A stretch of 64,000 bases of DNA. Origin: Roseivirga echinicomitans (lineage in GTDB: Bacteria > Bacteroidota > Bacteroidia > Cytophagales > Cyclobacteriaceae). Under the pieces are notes generated by a model. That model saw nothing but the letters and a program-made list of their open reading frames with translations. It ran no database searches and was not told where the DNA came from. This document shows, in pieces, positions 51,883 to 60,855 of the stretch; positions within the stretch are counted from its first letter, which is position 1; each line of letters opens with the position of its first letter. The position numbers were made by a program, and so were the translations under genes. Location of the stretch: NCBI RefSeq assembly GCF_001592935.1, contig NZ_LRDB01000004.1:124001-188000 (forward strand). Direction: 5' to 3'.

Positions 51883-53766
51883 TCAGTGGTTTAGAATCAA
51901 TCTTTTTGTGATGATTTTTCCTTCTTTTTTAACGTGGAGCAAATATATGCCTTTTTGATTTTTTCCAAAAAGAACTTTGAGTCCAGTTTCAGTCTCTTCC
52001 ACAGTGAATTGCGCTTCTTTTCCCCAACTATCGAAAAGTTGAATGGCTTCTACTTGGCCTCTGATGTTGAATTCACCATGACTTGGGTTAGGGTATATGT
52101 CCAATCGGACTTCAGAAGCGACTTTTCCTGGAACAAAATTAGCTGCTACGGTTTTGTTAAACCGAGGGCGAATAAGTAAACTTCCCTTTACATTTTTATT
52201 CCTTTTCCATGTACCATCTACATTATAGAACATCTTGTCTCCGGAATCTTGATTCTTATCGAGCCCCACGGCTAAAAACTCATTTGTAGCTTGTTGGAAA
52301 CCGATATAGAAAGTGTCTTGTACAAAAATAGGAGTGTCCAATGCGTAGCTGGCCATTGCACCAATGCTTGCAGGACGTAATACGCTGTAGGAATCCTGAA
52401 ATAGAATTTCCTCAGCCCTTCCTTCTTCTTCAATGTTGGACCAAACAAACAGTTCAATAGGTTCTCCAGCTTGTTGGGTGAATGGGAAATTGATATCGAT
52501 ATGGGTGAGCAAAGCGCGTTCTTCAGCATAAAACTCATAAGCGAGTTTACCTCCATTCTGATTTATTCCCGCAGCAAAATCGGCATCGTCATCATCGTAA
52601 GCAAAGAAATCATGAATCTTGGTGACTACCCTAACGGTATCGTTTAGCCTGTAATCGAGGCTTGTGTTAAAGGTGGTGTCATTGGTTGCAGAAATACGCT
52701 GAATGTAAAAGTTATCTCCAGATTTAATGTAATAAGTAGTTTCCAGCCAAAGCGAATCGGCATTAGTATCAATATTGGCCACCGAAAGCGTAGGGGAAGT
52801 GAATGTCCTTCGTGCATAAGGGCCTGGTGGAGGATTGGCCACACTTTCATTGTTCAATACTTCCAGTTGATTTCCAGTACCAAGGTCTTTTACAGTAGTC
52901 GTAAATTGAATGGGCTGAAAGAAGTCGTTTAGATTGTAAAAGCCCGTGTTGGTTTCGGATAAATACTTTGTTGGGTTAGCAAAGAACTGCTCTGTAGGCA
53001 TGGCTGAATAAGGAGCAATCAAGAATGAAGGTTTTCTGGTAAGTGCACGGTCCACATGGGCTACATCTCCTTCATAGCGACTGTCATTCAGGTAAATGTA
53101 GTCCACAAGCCAAGTGTCAAATGCACCTGCCAAACGAGTAAAAGATCTAAAACGAAACTGGAATCCGTCATAGAAAAATGAGGAGTTCACTTTTAGCACC
53201 ACTTGGTTGAATTCTTCGGATTGATTGTCCATTCCTCCAATTTGCCTCCAAACGCTTTGCCAAATACCATCTGGCTTTCTGAATTGAAGTACCAATGAAT
53301 CCTGTCTGTCGGGCAACTCACCATTTCCAGTAGCTTGCCAAAAAAAGCTAATGTAAACGGAATCTGCTTGATTTATTGGAACCGTGCTTAAGTCTATGGG
53401 TTGAGAAACTAAACTGTCAGTAGCACCATTCAGTAAACTGGTTGGGTTGTATGGTCTGCCACTGGCGTCCACACCATCAAAAACGGCTACATTTAAGGTA
53501 GGGGCAGCAATTGCAATAGAACTGCTGATTCTTACATTTTCACCTGATTTCCAGATTAAAGGATTCGGAGAAAAGCTAGCTTGTGAGAAATCATCCCAAA
53601 AAGGAAGTGTTAGGCTGGCTTGGGTTTGGTTAACTCCTGCGGCTGCCGAAACAAAATTACTGTTATTTTTCGGTTTGATCTTAAAAGGTAAGGGTCGTTC
53701 GGTAATCTGAGCCACAGTTTGAATGGCAATAAAAGCGAACGATATGAGCAGTAGTTTTTTTAACAA
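51883..53766 (-). CDS. secreted protein with T9SS C-terminal sorting domain
   Basis: The 627-residue product has a signal peptide (MLKKLLLISFAFIAIQTVAQ) and a long beta-rich mature part. Its last 80 residues are a type A T9SS sorting domain: VRLDIYPNPSHGEFNIRG, then IQLFDSWG and GIYLLHVKKEGKIITKRLIL. It is therefore exported by the gliding-associated type IX system and probably attached to the surface. Earlier in the protein a jelly-roll-like domain can be seen (FWDDFSQASFSPN and a DAGRD-like DKNQDSGDKMFYNV). Its role is unknown; genes of this type often sit in cargo sets. Confidence 0.88.
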   Translation of the reverse strand: MLKKLLLISFAFIAIQTVAQITERPLPFKIKPKNNSNFVSAAAGVNQTQASLTLPFWDDFSQASFSPNPLIWKSGENVRISSSIAIAAPTLNVAVFDGVDASGRPYNPTSLLNGATDSLVSQPIDLSTVPINQADSVYISFFWQATGNGELPDRQDSLVLQFRKPDGIWQSVWRQIGGMDNQSEEFNQVVLKVNSSFFYDGFQFRFRSFTRLAGAFDTWLVDYIYLNDSRYEGDVAHVDRALTRKPSFLIAPYSAMPTEQFFANPTKYLSETNTGFYNLNDFFQPIQFTTTVKDLGTGNQLEVLNNESVANPPPGPYARRTFTSPTLSVANIDTNADSLWLETTYYIKSGDNFYIQRISATNDTTFNTSLDYRLNDTVRVVTKIHDFFAYDDDDADFAAGINQNGGKLAYEFYAEERALLTHIDINFPFTQQAGEPIELFVWSNIEEEGRAEEILFQDSYSVLRPASIGAMASYALDTPIFVQDTFYIGFQQATNEFLAVGLDKNQDSGDKMFYNVDGTWKRNKNVKGSLLIRPRFNKTVAANFVPGKVASEVRLDIYPNPSHGEFNIRGQVEAIQLFDSWGKEAQFTVEETETGLKVLFGKNQKGIYLLHVKKEGKIITKRLILNH

Positions 53767-53768
53767 TC

Positions 53769-54578
53769 TTATTGCATTTTAACATCACCTTCGGGTGATT
53801 CATCTGGCTCTTCATCATTTGAATCACTACCGTTCACCCAGATTTCGATCAGATTACCAGACCTAATCATACTTCCTGCAGGAGGCAATTGCTTATAGAC
53901 AGTGTTAGGAGCAATACTATCTACCATAATGAAGTTGATTACATCAAGTTTAAGTTTTGATGCGTTGATTTGAAATTTAACATCCTCTAAGGTCTTTCCA
54001 ATAAAGTTGGGGGCGAGAAAACGTTGCACGCCTTCGCCATCACCGATCACTAAATCAATAGAAGAACCTTTAAAGATAGACGTACCCGCCTCTATGGGTT
54101 TTCCACCAACTGTTTGGGACAATACTGCGTTGTTGGCCAAATTGGGCTCGTAGGTCAATGAACCAAGCTTCAGCCCGTTTGTATTAAGAATGTCTTCTGC
54201 ATTTTGAACATCAGTATTGATAAGGTTGGGCATTTTAACTTTGGGCGGAACCTTGGCATTGAGAGAGATGTAAATTTTCCTGTTCATCTTTACTTTAGAC
54301 CCAGGCTTTGGGTTTTGAGAAAGAATGGAAAGCGGAGCAGACGATTCAGAATAACCAGAGTCCTCTACTATTTCATACCTTAAATCCCTTTTGATGACAA
54401 ACTCATCCAAGTCTTCGAATGTTAAACCAATCAGTTCGGGCACTGTGATGGTTTCATTGTGGTTGGTGGAAGAGGGGAGATAGATATAAAAGAAGAACAG
54501 CACGAAAACGACTCCGATGCTGGTCATGATCAATATATTCTTCAAAAATCTGCTAAACGTAAAAGACTTGTCACTCAT
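53769..54578 (-). CDS. PASTA-domain membrane protein without kinase
   Basis: The 269-residue protein has an N-terminal membrane segment (ILIMTSIGVVFVLFFFYIYL) and then three PASTA repeats (about 45-110, 115-185 and 190-255). Each has the form of TVPELIGLTFEDLDEFVIKR and PGSKVKMNRKIYISL. A Ser/Asp/Glu-rich tail ends it. PASTA domains in Gram-positive bacteria sense muropeptides on kinases, while Bacteroidota have kinase-free forms of unknown role. It is two bases upstream of the T9SS cargo gene, so it shares its transcript. Confidence 0.9.
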   Translation of the reverse strand: MSDKSFTFSRFLKNILIMTSIGVVFVLFFFYIYLPSSTNHNETITVPELIGLTFEDLDEFVIKRDLRYEIVEDSGYSESSAPLSILSQNPKPGSKVKMNRKIYISLNAKVPPKVKMPNLINTDVQNAEDILNTNGLKLGSLTYEPNLANNAVLSQTVGGKPIEAGTSIFKGSSIDLVIGDGEGVQRFLAPNFIGKTLEDVKFQINASKLKLDVINFIMVDSIAPNTVYKQLPPAGSMIRSGNLIEIWVNGSDSNDEEPDESPEGDVKMQ

Positions 54579-54737
54579 AAGGTTTCGTATTGCTTGAAGT
54601 AGGTTAGAAATGTGATGGTTCTTAGGTTACTTCGTTCACAAAGATAATCAATTAAGAAAACGGTCAAATGTTTAATAACAACATGAACAGTCTAAGTTAT
54701 TTTTTGTTGGATATGGTCATTTGTTTGAAATCAAAAA

Positions 54738-54763
54738 AGGCACAGTGCTTTAACACTATGCCT
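54738..54763 (-). terminator. terminator downstream of the Nfu gene
   Basis: On the minus strand AGGCATAGTG pairs with CACTGTGCCT (one mismatch) and is followed by six T (minus TTTTTT, 54733-54738). It follows the Nfu gene stop at 54791 and precedes the PASTA gene 160 bases on. Confidence 0.8.
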
Positions 54764-54790
54764 CATTTAATAGGTGTCAGTTGAGGAGTA

Positions 54791-55027
54791 TTATACGGTT
54801 GTTGTACTTACTGCAACAACTCCTTTTATTTCGGGTATATCTCTCTTTATAGCCTCTTCAATACCAGCTTTCATGGTCATGTGCGACATTGGACAGCTTT
54901 CGCAAGCACCAAGTAATTCAAGCCTCACAATCATGTCGTCTGTGATTTCAAGCACTTTTACATCACCGCCATCGGCCTTAAGAAATGGCCTGATCTTCTC
55001 CAAAGCTGCTTCAACTCTTTCTATCAT
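54791..55027 (-). CDS. NifU C-terminal (Nfu) Fe-S scaffold protein
   Basis: The 78-residue protein is the Nfu domain: FLKADGGDVKVLEIT and the cluster-binding CxxC (Cys42, Cys45) in LLGACESCPMSHMTMKAGIE. It would deliver Fe-S clusters. The Mrp ATPase gene lies 15 bases upstream in the same direction, which fits a joint Fe-S role. Confidence 0.94.
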   Translation of the reverse strand: MIERVEAALEKIRPFLKADGGDVKVLEITDDMIVRLELLGACESCPMSHMTMKAGIEEAIKRDIPEIKGVVAVSTTTV

Positions 55028-55042
55028 AGGTATAAATGTACG

Positions 55043-56140
55043 TTAAACTTTTAATTCTACCCGCTTTGTTTCAGCTAATTGCGCATTTCTTATCGCTACC
55101 TGTTGAGCAACTTGCTGAGACAAGCTATTAAAGGCATCGGCACTCACTGAATCTTGCATTACCGCTGGGTAGCCAATATCGCCCGCTTCGCGAATACTTT
55201 GCACTAGTGGAATTTGCCCTAAGTAAGGTACTTTGTGCTTTTCTGCGAGGTTCTTACCCCCGTCTTTTCCGAAAATATAGTATTTATTGTCTGGCAATTC
55301 TTCAGGAGTGAAATAGGCCATGTTTTCAACAATACCTAAAATAGGTACATTGATTTGTGGTTGCATAAACATGGTCAAACCCTTTTGAGCGTCTGCCAGC
55401 GCCACTTTTTGCGGTGTAGTCACCAATACAACTCCAGTTACTGGTACGGTTTGCACCAAAGTCAAGTGGATATCGCCTGTGCCTGGAGGAAGGTCAATTA
55501 ATAAATAATCCAACTCACCCCAATCGGTATCTCCAATAAATTGTTTTAATGCGCTACTCGCCATCGGTCCTCTCCAAACCACTGCATTTTCTGCTGGAGT
55601 GAGGAACCCAATTGACATTAACTTTACACCATACTGCTCAATCGGAATGATTAAATTTCTTTCACCTTCCTTCTTAATATTAGGTTGTTCGTGTTCGCAA
55701 TTAAACATGGTAGGGATAGAGGGGCCATAAATATCGGCATCGATCAGACCTACTTTTGCACCACTTCTGGCCAAGGCTACCGCAAGGTTGGCGGTAACGG
55801 TAGATTTACCTACACCACCTTTTCCTGAAGCAATGGCAATAATGTTTTTTACCTGAGGAAGGAGTGGAGCATTGTCACGAGTACTGGTTACCTGAGAACT
55901 CATGTTAATGCTAACTTCGATATCAGCACCCACATGTTCTTCAATGGCTTTTAAGCAATCGTTTTTGATCAATTCTTTTAGTGGACAAGCAGGGGTAGTC
56001 AACATCACTGTGAAAGTGAGTTTGTTAGCTTCAATTTCAATGTCCTGAATCATGTTTAAGGTCACCAGATCTTTCTTGATATCTGGGTCGTCTACATGTC
56101 GAAGTGCTTTGATTACATTTTCTTTAGTCAGTGCTGCCAT
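55043..56140 (-). CDS. Mrp/ApbC-like Fe-S carrier ATPase
   Basis: The 365-residue protein has an N-terminal MIP18/DUF59 domain (about 1-90) and the P-loop ATPase with the deviant Walker A GKGGVGKST, the switch IDADIYGPSIP and DYLLIDLPPGTGD. The CxxC of Mrp homologues is not seen in a clear form (only one Cys region, MFNCEHEQ). It follows the Nfu gene on the same transcript. It is divergent from dnaG, with their starts about 120 bases apart. Confidence 0.93.
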   Translation of the reverse strand: MAALTKENVIKALRHVDDPDIKKDLVTLNMIQDIEIEANKLTFTVMLTTPACPLKELIKNDCLKAIEEHVGADIEVSINMSSQVTSTRDNAPLLPQVKNIIAIASGKGGVGKSTVTANLAVALARSGAKVGLIDADIYGPSIPTMFNCEHEQPNIKKEGERNLIIPIEQYGVKLMSIGFLTPAENAVVWRGPMASSALKQFIGDTDWGELDYLLIDLPPGTGDIHLTLVQTVPVTGVVLVTTPQKVALADAQKGLTMFMQPQINVPILGIVENMAYFTPEELPDNKYYIFGKDGGKNLAEKHKVPYLGQIPLVQSIREAGDIGYPAVMQDSVSADAFNSLSQQVAQQVAIRNAQLAETKRVELKV

Positions 56141-56240
56141 AGTTCTTTAATTCCGCTGCAAATTAACGGCTTTTTGTCTAGTCTGAATAACAGGATTAAA
56201 TGAAATTCGTTCCTTGCTTTTTCAAGCCTTAGCAATGCCC

Positions 56241-56248
56241 TATATTTG
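56241..56248 (+). promoter_or_regulatory. -7 element of dnaG
   Basis: TATATTTG matches TAnnTTTG exactly and places the transcription start near 56253, eight bases before ATG 56261. It overlaps the alternative TTG start at 56246, which argues for the downstream ATG. The -33 element is weak. Confidence 0.55.
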
Positions 56249-56260
56249 AGGCAAGAAGGG

Positions 56261-58183
56261 ATGGCAATCAGCGACAGCACAATACAGGAAATTAAGAACC
56301 GCATCGACATAGTCGAGGTGATCAGTGACTTTGTGTCGTTGAAAAAAGTGGGATCGAATTATAGGGCACTCAGTCCTTTCACCAATGAAAAAAGCCCTTC
56401 TTTCTACGTTTCTCCTTCCAAAGATATTTTTAAATGTTTTAGCTCTGGAAAAGGAGGGGATGCCATTGCTTTCATTATGGAGGTTGAAGGCATTAATTAT
56501 ATTGAATCATTAAAATACCTCGCCAATAAATATGGAATTGAGGTACAGGAAGAGGAACAAACAGACGAGCAAATAACGGCTCAAAATGAGCGTGATAGCC
56601 TTTTTATTGCCCTTAAATATGCAGGCGAGTTTTTTCAGGATACCCTTTGGAATCATAGTGAAGGAAAAAGCATTGGACTCAGTTATTTTAAAGAAAGGGG
56701 CTTTTCTGAAGCCACAATAAAGAAATTCGATTTAGGTTATAGCCTCGATGCTTGGGATGGATTGATGAAACCGGCTTTGGGAAAAGGCTATTCCGAAGAA
56801 ATCTTAGAAAAGGCGGGCTTAATTCTCAAATCCGAGAATAAAACCTACGATAGGTTCAGAGGACGGGTAATGTTTCCCATTCATAATGTTGGGGGGAAAG
56901 TTATTGCTTTTGGGGCCCGAACACTTCGCAAAGACAAGAAGCAGCCTAAGTATATCAATTCACCCGAGACTGGGGTGTATCATAAGAGTGATATTGTTTA
57001 CGGTATTCACCAAGCTAGACAAGCCATTCGAAACGAAGACCTTTGTTATTTGGTGGAAGGCTATACTGATGTTATTTCCATGCATCAGTCTGGCGTTCAA
57101 AATGTAGTTTCATCCTCGGGTACTTCACTTACCAAAGAGCAAATTCACCTGATTGGTCGCTATACCAAGAACATTACGGTACTTTATGATGGCGATGCAG
57201 CTGGAATAAAAGCTTCATTTAGAGGTATTGACTTAATTCTTGAGCATGACTTAGATGTGCATGCAGTGGTTTTCCCTGAGGGGGAAGATCCTGACAGTTT
57301 TTCGCGTAGCATGAGTTCAGAGGCCTTTCAGCAATTCCTGAAAGACAATGCTCAAGATTTCATCACCTTTAAAACGAACATCCTCACTGAAGGCGGTAAG
57401 AACATCGATCCGGTTAAAAAAGTAGCCGTTATTCGCGATGTAGTAGAAAGCATTTCACTTATTCCTGACGGGATCAAGCGTTCTGTTTATTTAAAGTCTT
57501 GTGCTGATTTGCTTGAAATTGATGAGCAAGTTTTGATTTCAGAATTGAATAAAATTCTGATTAAAAACCGTAAGAAAGACAGGCAGCATGAAGAACGTGA
57601 GTCGAGTGCGGTAGATGAACAGCTGGCCGATTCGCTTCAATCCAAGCAAGAAGAACAATCAGGTAATACTCCTTTCTATGTGGAAAAGGAATGTCTGAGA
57701 ATGATCATTAATTACGCTAACGAACCTTTTGATGAACATCAAAAAATTGGAGAGTTCATTTTGCATGAGACAGCCGATTTAAAGTTTGATGACGTGTTAA
57801 TTAATGAAACTATTTCCATGGCTTCTGGATTTATAAAGGCAGGCAAAAAGGTGGAGCCCGATATGTTCATTGGGCCAAGCAATCCGAAAATGAGTCAGTT
57901 GGTGATTGATCTACTGGACATGAAGTATTTTATCAGCGATGGTTGGGAGGAGCTTCATAGAATTAGTACAAGCCATGAAAAGGAAGATTTACCAACTGCT
58001 ACTTACAAAGTGATTCTAAGATTAAAACGAAAGAAAATCGAGGAAATGCTACACCATAATGAAGAACTTTTGAAGAAATCGTCCGAAGCAAATGAGCAGG
58101 ATGAATTGCTTCAAATGATTAAACAGCTAAAAACACTTTTCGATCAGGTGACCACCGAATTGGGAATTGTGGTGTCAAAATAA
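56261..58183 (+). CDS. dnaG: DNA primase
   Basis: The 640-residue primase begins at ATG 56261 (MAISDSTIQEIKNRIDIVEV). The zinc-ribbon region keeps the normal spacing CX2HX17CX2C, but the ligands are Ser38, Thr41, Cys59 and Ser62, so zinc should not bind. The TOPRIM domain follows with CYLVEGYTDVISMHQSG, SSGTSLTKEQ and the metal motif YDGDAAGIKA. The C-terminal helicase-binding part is present. A zinc-less N-terminus is, as far as I recall, usual in much of this phylum. It is divergent from mrp. Confidence 0.94.
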   Translation: MAISDSTIQEIKNRIDIVEVISDFVSLKKVGSNYRALSPFTNEKSPSFYVSPSKDIFKCFSSGKGGDAIAFIMEVEGINYIESLKYLANKYGIEVQEEEQTDEQITAQNERDSLFIALKYAGEFFQDTLWNHSEGKSIGLSYFKERGFSEATIKKFDLGYSLDAWDGLMKPALGKGYSEEILEKAGLILKSENKTYDRFRGRVMFPIHNVGGKVIAFGARTLRKDKKQPKYINSPETGVYHKSDIVYGIHQARQAIRNEDLCYLVEGYTDVISMHQSGVQNVVSSSGTSLTKEQIHLIGRYTKNITVLYDGDAAGIKASFRGIDLILEHDLDVHAVVFPEGEDPDSFSRSMSSEAFQQFLKDNAQDFITFKTNILTEGGKNIDPVKKVAVIRDVVESISLIPDGIKRSVYLKSCADLLEIDEQVLISELNKILIKNRKKDRQHEERESSAVDEQLADSLQSKQEEQSGNTPFYVEKECLRMIINYANEPFDEHQKIGEFILHETADLKFDDVLINETISMASGFIKAGKKVEPDMFIGPSNPKMSQLVIDLLDMKYFISDGWEELHRISTSHEKEDLPTATYKVILRLKRKKIEEMLHHNEELLKKSSEANEQDELLQMIKQLKTLFDQVTTELGIVVSK

Positions 58184-58213
58184 AAGTATTTATATACGCA
58201 TAGAATAAAGAGC

Positions 58214-59368
58214 ATGATAGAAGCAAATACAATGGAAACTGCAAAGGATAAAATTCAATTAAATACGATTGAAGAGGCAATAGAAGCCATAAAAAATGGT
58301 GAAGTTATTATTGTAGTGGACGATGAAGACCGTGAGAATGAAGGGGATTTTATTTGCGCAGCAGAAAAGGTAACTCCTGAAATCATCAACTTTATGGCAA
58401 CCCATGGCCGTGGACTGATTTGTGCTGCGGTAATTGAAGACCGTTGTGATGAACTAGGCCTTGAAATGATGGTGGGCTCAAACACGGCAGCTTACGAAAC
58501 TCCTTTTACGGTTTCTATTGATTTAATCGGTCATGGATGCACCACTGGGATTTCAGCCAGCGACCGTTCAAAAACGGTTCAGGCATTGGTAAACCCAAAT
58601 ACAAAACCTGAAGAACTAGGGAAACCTGGCCACATTTTTCCTCTACGAGCAAAAAGAGGGGGCGTTTTGAGAAGAACTGGACATACAGAAGCGGCCATTG
58701 ATTTTGCGCGTTTGGCAGGATTACAGGCCTGTGGTGTTTTGGTAGAAATTTTGAATGAAGATGGCACAATGGCGCGTCTTCCGAACCTAAAGAAAGTCGC
58801 TGAAAAGTTTAATTTAAAGCTGGTTTCGATCGAGGATTTGATCTCTTATCGTTTAGAACAAGAGAGTCTTATTGAACGTGTGGACTCTGTAGATTTACCT
58901 ACTGATTATGGAGATTTCCATTTACAGGCCTTCAAACAAACCAATACAGAGGAGGTGCATTTGGCTGTTGTAAAAGGTGAGTGGAAAGAAGATGAACCTG
59001 TTTTGGTACGTGTACATTCTTCAAGTACTTTAGGTGATGTCTTCGGTTTTAACCGTGATACCGGAAATCCAATAAAACATGCACTTCGTATGTTAGAGGA
59101 GGAAGGAAAGGGCGTTGTGCTCTATATGAACCAAGGTGCTAGAGGTGCTCGTTTGTTGGATGAGCTTAAAGCCATTAAAGCCTCGGGGGCAAAAGAAGGT
59201 AAGTTTGGAGTAAAGATGGATCAGAAAGATTTTGGGATTGGTGCTCAAATTTTACGCGACCTTGGTGTTTCTAAAATCCGCTTGATCTCTAATCATCCTA
59301 CAAAACGTGTTGGGCTTATTGGTTATGGCCTGGAGATCGTAGAACACGTTACGTTAAAGAAAAAATAA
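58214..59368 (+). CDS. ribB: DHBP synthase (RibB) fused to a degenerate GTP cyclohydrolase II-like domain
   Basis: The N-terminal half (about 15-215) is an intact dihydroxybutanone-phosphate synthase: [19 protein letters not shown] and [20 protein letters not shown]. The C-terminal half (about 225-384) aligns with RibA, but its zinc cysteines are absent. The usual HSECLTGD..RCDCG reads [18 protein letters not shown]. The catalytic RQEGRGIG reads [12 protein letters not shown] cyclohydrolase II activity is therefore unlikely and the protein resembles the RibBX type. It needs a separate RibA elsewhere. It is a riboflavin gene, 30 bases downstream of dnaG. Confidence 0.9.
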   Translation: MIEANTMETAKDKIQLNTIEEAIEAIKNGEVIIVVDDEDRENEGDFICAAEKVTPEIINFMATHGRGLICAAVIEDRCDELGLEMMVGSNTAAYETPFTVSIDLIGHGCTTGISASDRSKTVQALVNPNTKPEELGKPGHIFPLRAKRGGVLRRTGHTEAAIDFARLAGLQACGVLVEILNEDGTMARLPNLKKVAEKFNLKLVSIEDLISYRLEQESLIERVDSVDLPTDYGDFHLQAFKQTNTEEVHLAVVKGEWKEDEPVLVRVHSSSTLGDVFGFNRDTGNPIKHALRMLEEEGKGVVLYMNQGARGARLLDELKAIKASGAKEGKFGVKMDQKDFGIGAQILRDLGVSKIRLISNHPTKRVGLIGYGLEIVEHVTLKKK

Positions 59369-59417
59369 ACATTAGGGTTTACAACGAGTTCAACCCAAAA
59401 CAAAAATTTTATGTGAT

Positions 59418-60056
59418 ATGAAATTGTACGTTTATGTTCTCGTATTATTGAGCTTTATGGCCTTTGGTGTCAATGCGCAGACATTTCCGTCTGAGTTATG
59501 GCATGAAGGGCAAGTTAACTTGACTGATGGAAGTGTTAAAAGCGGAAATATAAAGTATGATTTGGATCGACAGACAGTTCAGTTGAAAATTGGCCAACGC
59601 AACGAAACTTATGATGCCAGCCAAGTGACGTCATTCTCTTTTTTGCAAGAGTCAATTAACGCCCGAAGAATGTTTTATTCCCTACCGTATGCCATTCAGA
59701 ATAACTACAGACGTCCGGTTTTTTTTGAGGTAGTTGTTACTGGAAAAATGACTTTACTTGCCAGGGAATATGTAGTAGTTAGAAGTAACAATACCCCATC
59801 TAGCCTTAACAGCAGATACAGGTACCTAGATTATTCGGGTTTTAATGGAAGCAGGAGTTACTTGTCGTACAAAATGTTTTTCGCTAAGGAGGATGGCACA
59901 ATTAGAGAGTCTTCTGGTAAGAAAAATGATGTTCTTTATCAATTTGGGGAAGCGCGATCAGAATTGAAAAAGTATGTCAAAAAAGAGAAGTTAAAGCTTG
60001 ATCGCTTAGAAGATGTAGCGAAATTGGTCGAGTATTATAATAAAGAAATCAATTAG
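59418..60056 (+). CDS. secreted protein, unknown function
   Basis: The 212-residue product has a signal peptide (MKLYVYVLVLLSFMAFGVNAQ). The mature part begins with a DGSVKSGNIKYDLDRQTVQL repeat-like strand pair and contains VVTGKMTLLAREYV. No family recognised. It abuts the surE start without a gap, so it is co-transcribed. Length 212 is complete. Confidence 0.75.
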   Translation: MKLYVYVLVLLSFMAFGVNAQTFPSELWHEGQVNLTDGSVKSGNIKYDLDRQTVQLKIGQRNETYDASQVTSFSFLQESINARRMFYSLPYAIQNNYRRPVFFEVVVTGKMTLLAREYVVVRSNNTPSSLNSRYRYLDYSGFNGSRSYLSYKMFFAKEDGTIRESSGKKNDVLYQFGEARSELKKYVKKEKLKLDRLEDVAKLVEYYNKEIN

Positions 60057-60833
60057 ATGTCAAAACCGCTTATTCTTGTTTCAAACGATGACGGAATCAC
60101 CTCAAAAGGTATTCGTGTACTTATTGAGGCCATGTGCCAAATTGGTGAAGTGATCGTAGTAGCACCCGATAGTCCTCAATCGGGAATGGGGCATGCCATT
60201 ACCATTGGAAACCCACTTAGACTTATTGAAACCAATATTTTTGAAGACTTAGGGGTTGTGGCCTACAAGTGTTCTGGTACTCCAGCTGACTGTGTTAAAC
60301 TGGCAAAGCATTTTGTTATAAAAGATAGAAAACTTGATTTGGTGGTAAGTGGTGTGAATCACGGAAGCAATTTGGCCATTAGCGTACTTTACTCTGGTAC
60401 AATGTCTGCGGCCATTGAGGGGGCAATTGAAGGCTTTCCTTCCATCGGTTATTCCTTGGCTGATTTTTCTTCGAAAGCAGACTTTTCTCATGCCATTGAT
60501 CAGATCATACACATTGCCAAAGAGGTATTAGAGAAAGGAATTGCTAAAAATGTTGCGTTGAATGTGAATATTCCTCCTAAGCAAAACGAAAGAATTAAAG
60601 GGATTAAGATCTGTCGCCAAGCCAAAGCCCATTGGGAAGAAGAGTTCGATCAGCGAAATGATCCTTACGGCAGACCTTATTATTGGTTAGCTGGTAATTT
60701 TGTGAACCACGACAAAGGAGAAGATACAGATGTTTGGGCGGTGGACCACAATTACGTTTCGGTAGTGCCTTGTCAGTATGATATGACTGCCTACCATAGT
60801 ATTGCTCAAATCAATGATGATTGGGACATTTGA
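60057..60833 (+). CDS. surE: 5'/3'-nucleotidase SurE
   Basis: The 258-residue survival protein SurE begins with the metal-binding NDDGI (MSKPLILVSNDDGITSKGIR). It continues with VVAPDSPQSGMGHAIT, SGTPADCVKLAKHF and the metal Asn region GVNHGSNLAISVLYSGTMSA. The family hydrolyses nucleoside monophosphates. It directly follows the unknown secreted gene. Length fits. Confidence 0.95.
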   Translation: MSKPLILVSNDDGITSKGIRVLIEAMCQIGEVIVVAPDSPQSGMGHAITIGNPLRLIETNIFEDLGVVAYKCSGTPADCVKLAKHFVIKDRKLDLVVSGVNHGSNLAISVLYSGTMSAAIEGAIEGFPSIGYSLADFSSKADFSHAIDQIIHIAKEVLEKGIAKNVALNVNIPPKQNERIKGIKICRQAKAHWEEEFDQRNDPYGRPYYWLAGNFVNHDKGEDTDVWAVDHNYVSVVPCQYDMTAYHSIAQINDDWDI

Positions 60834-60855
60834 CCTAAATCAGTTTCAAATTAAA

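Noticed and set aside
58184-58213. FMN riboswitch before ribB
   Set aside because: The gap to dnaG is only 30 bases, too short for the aptamer.
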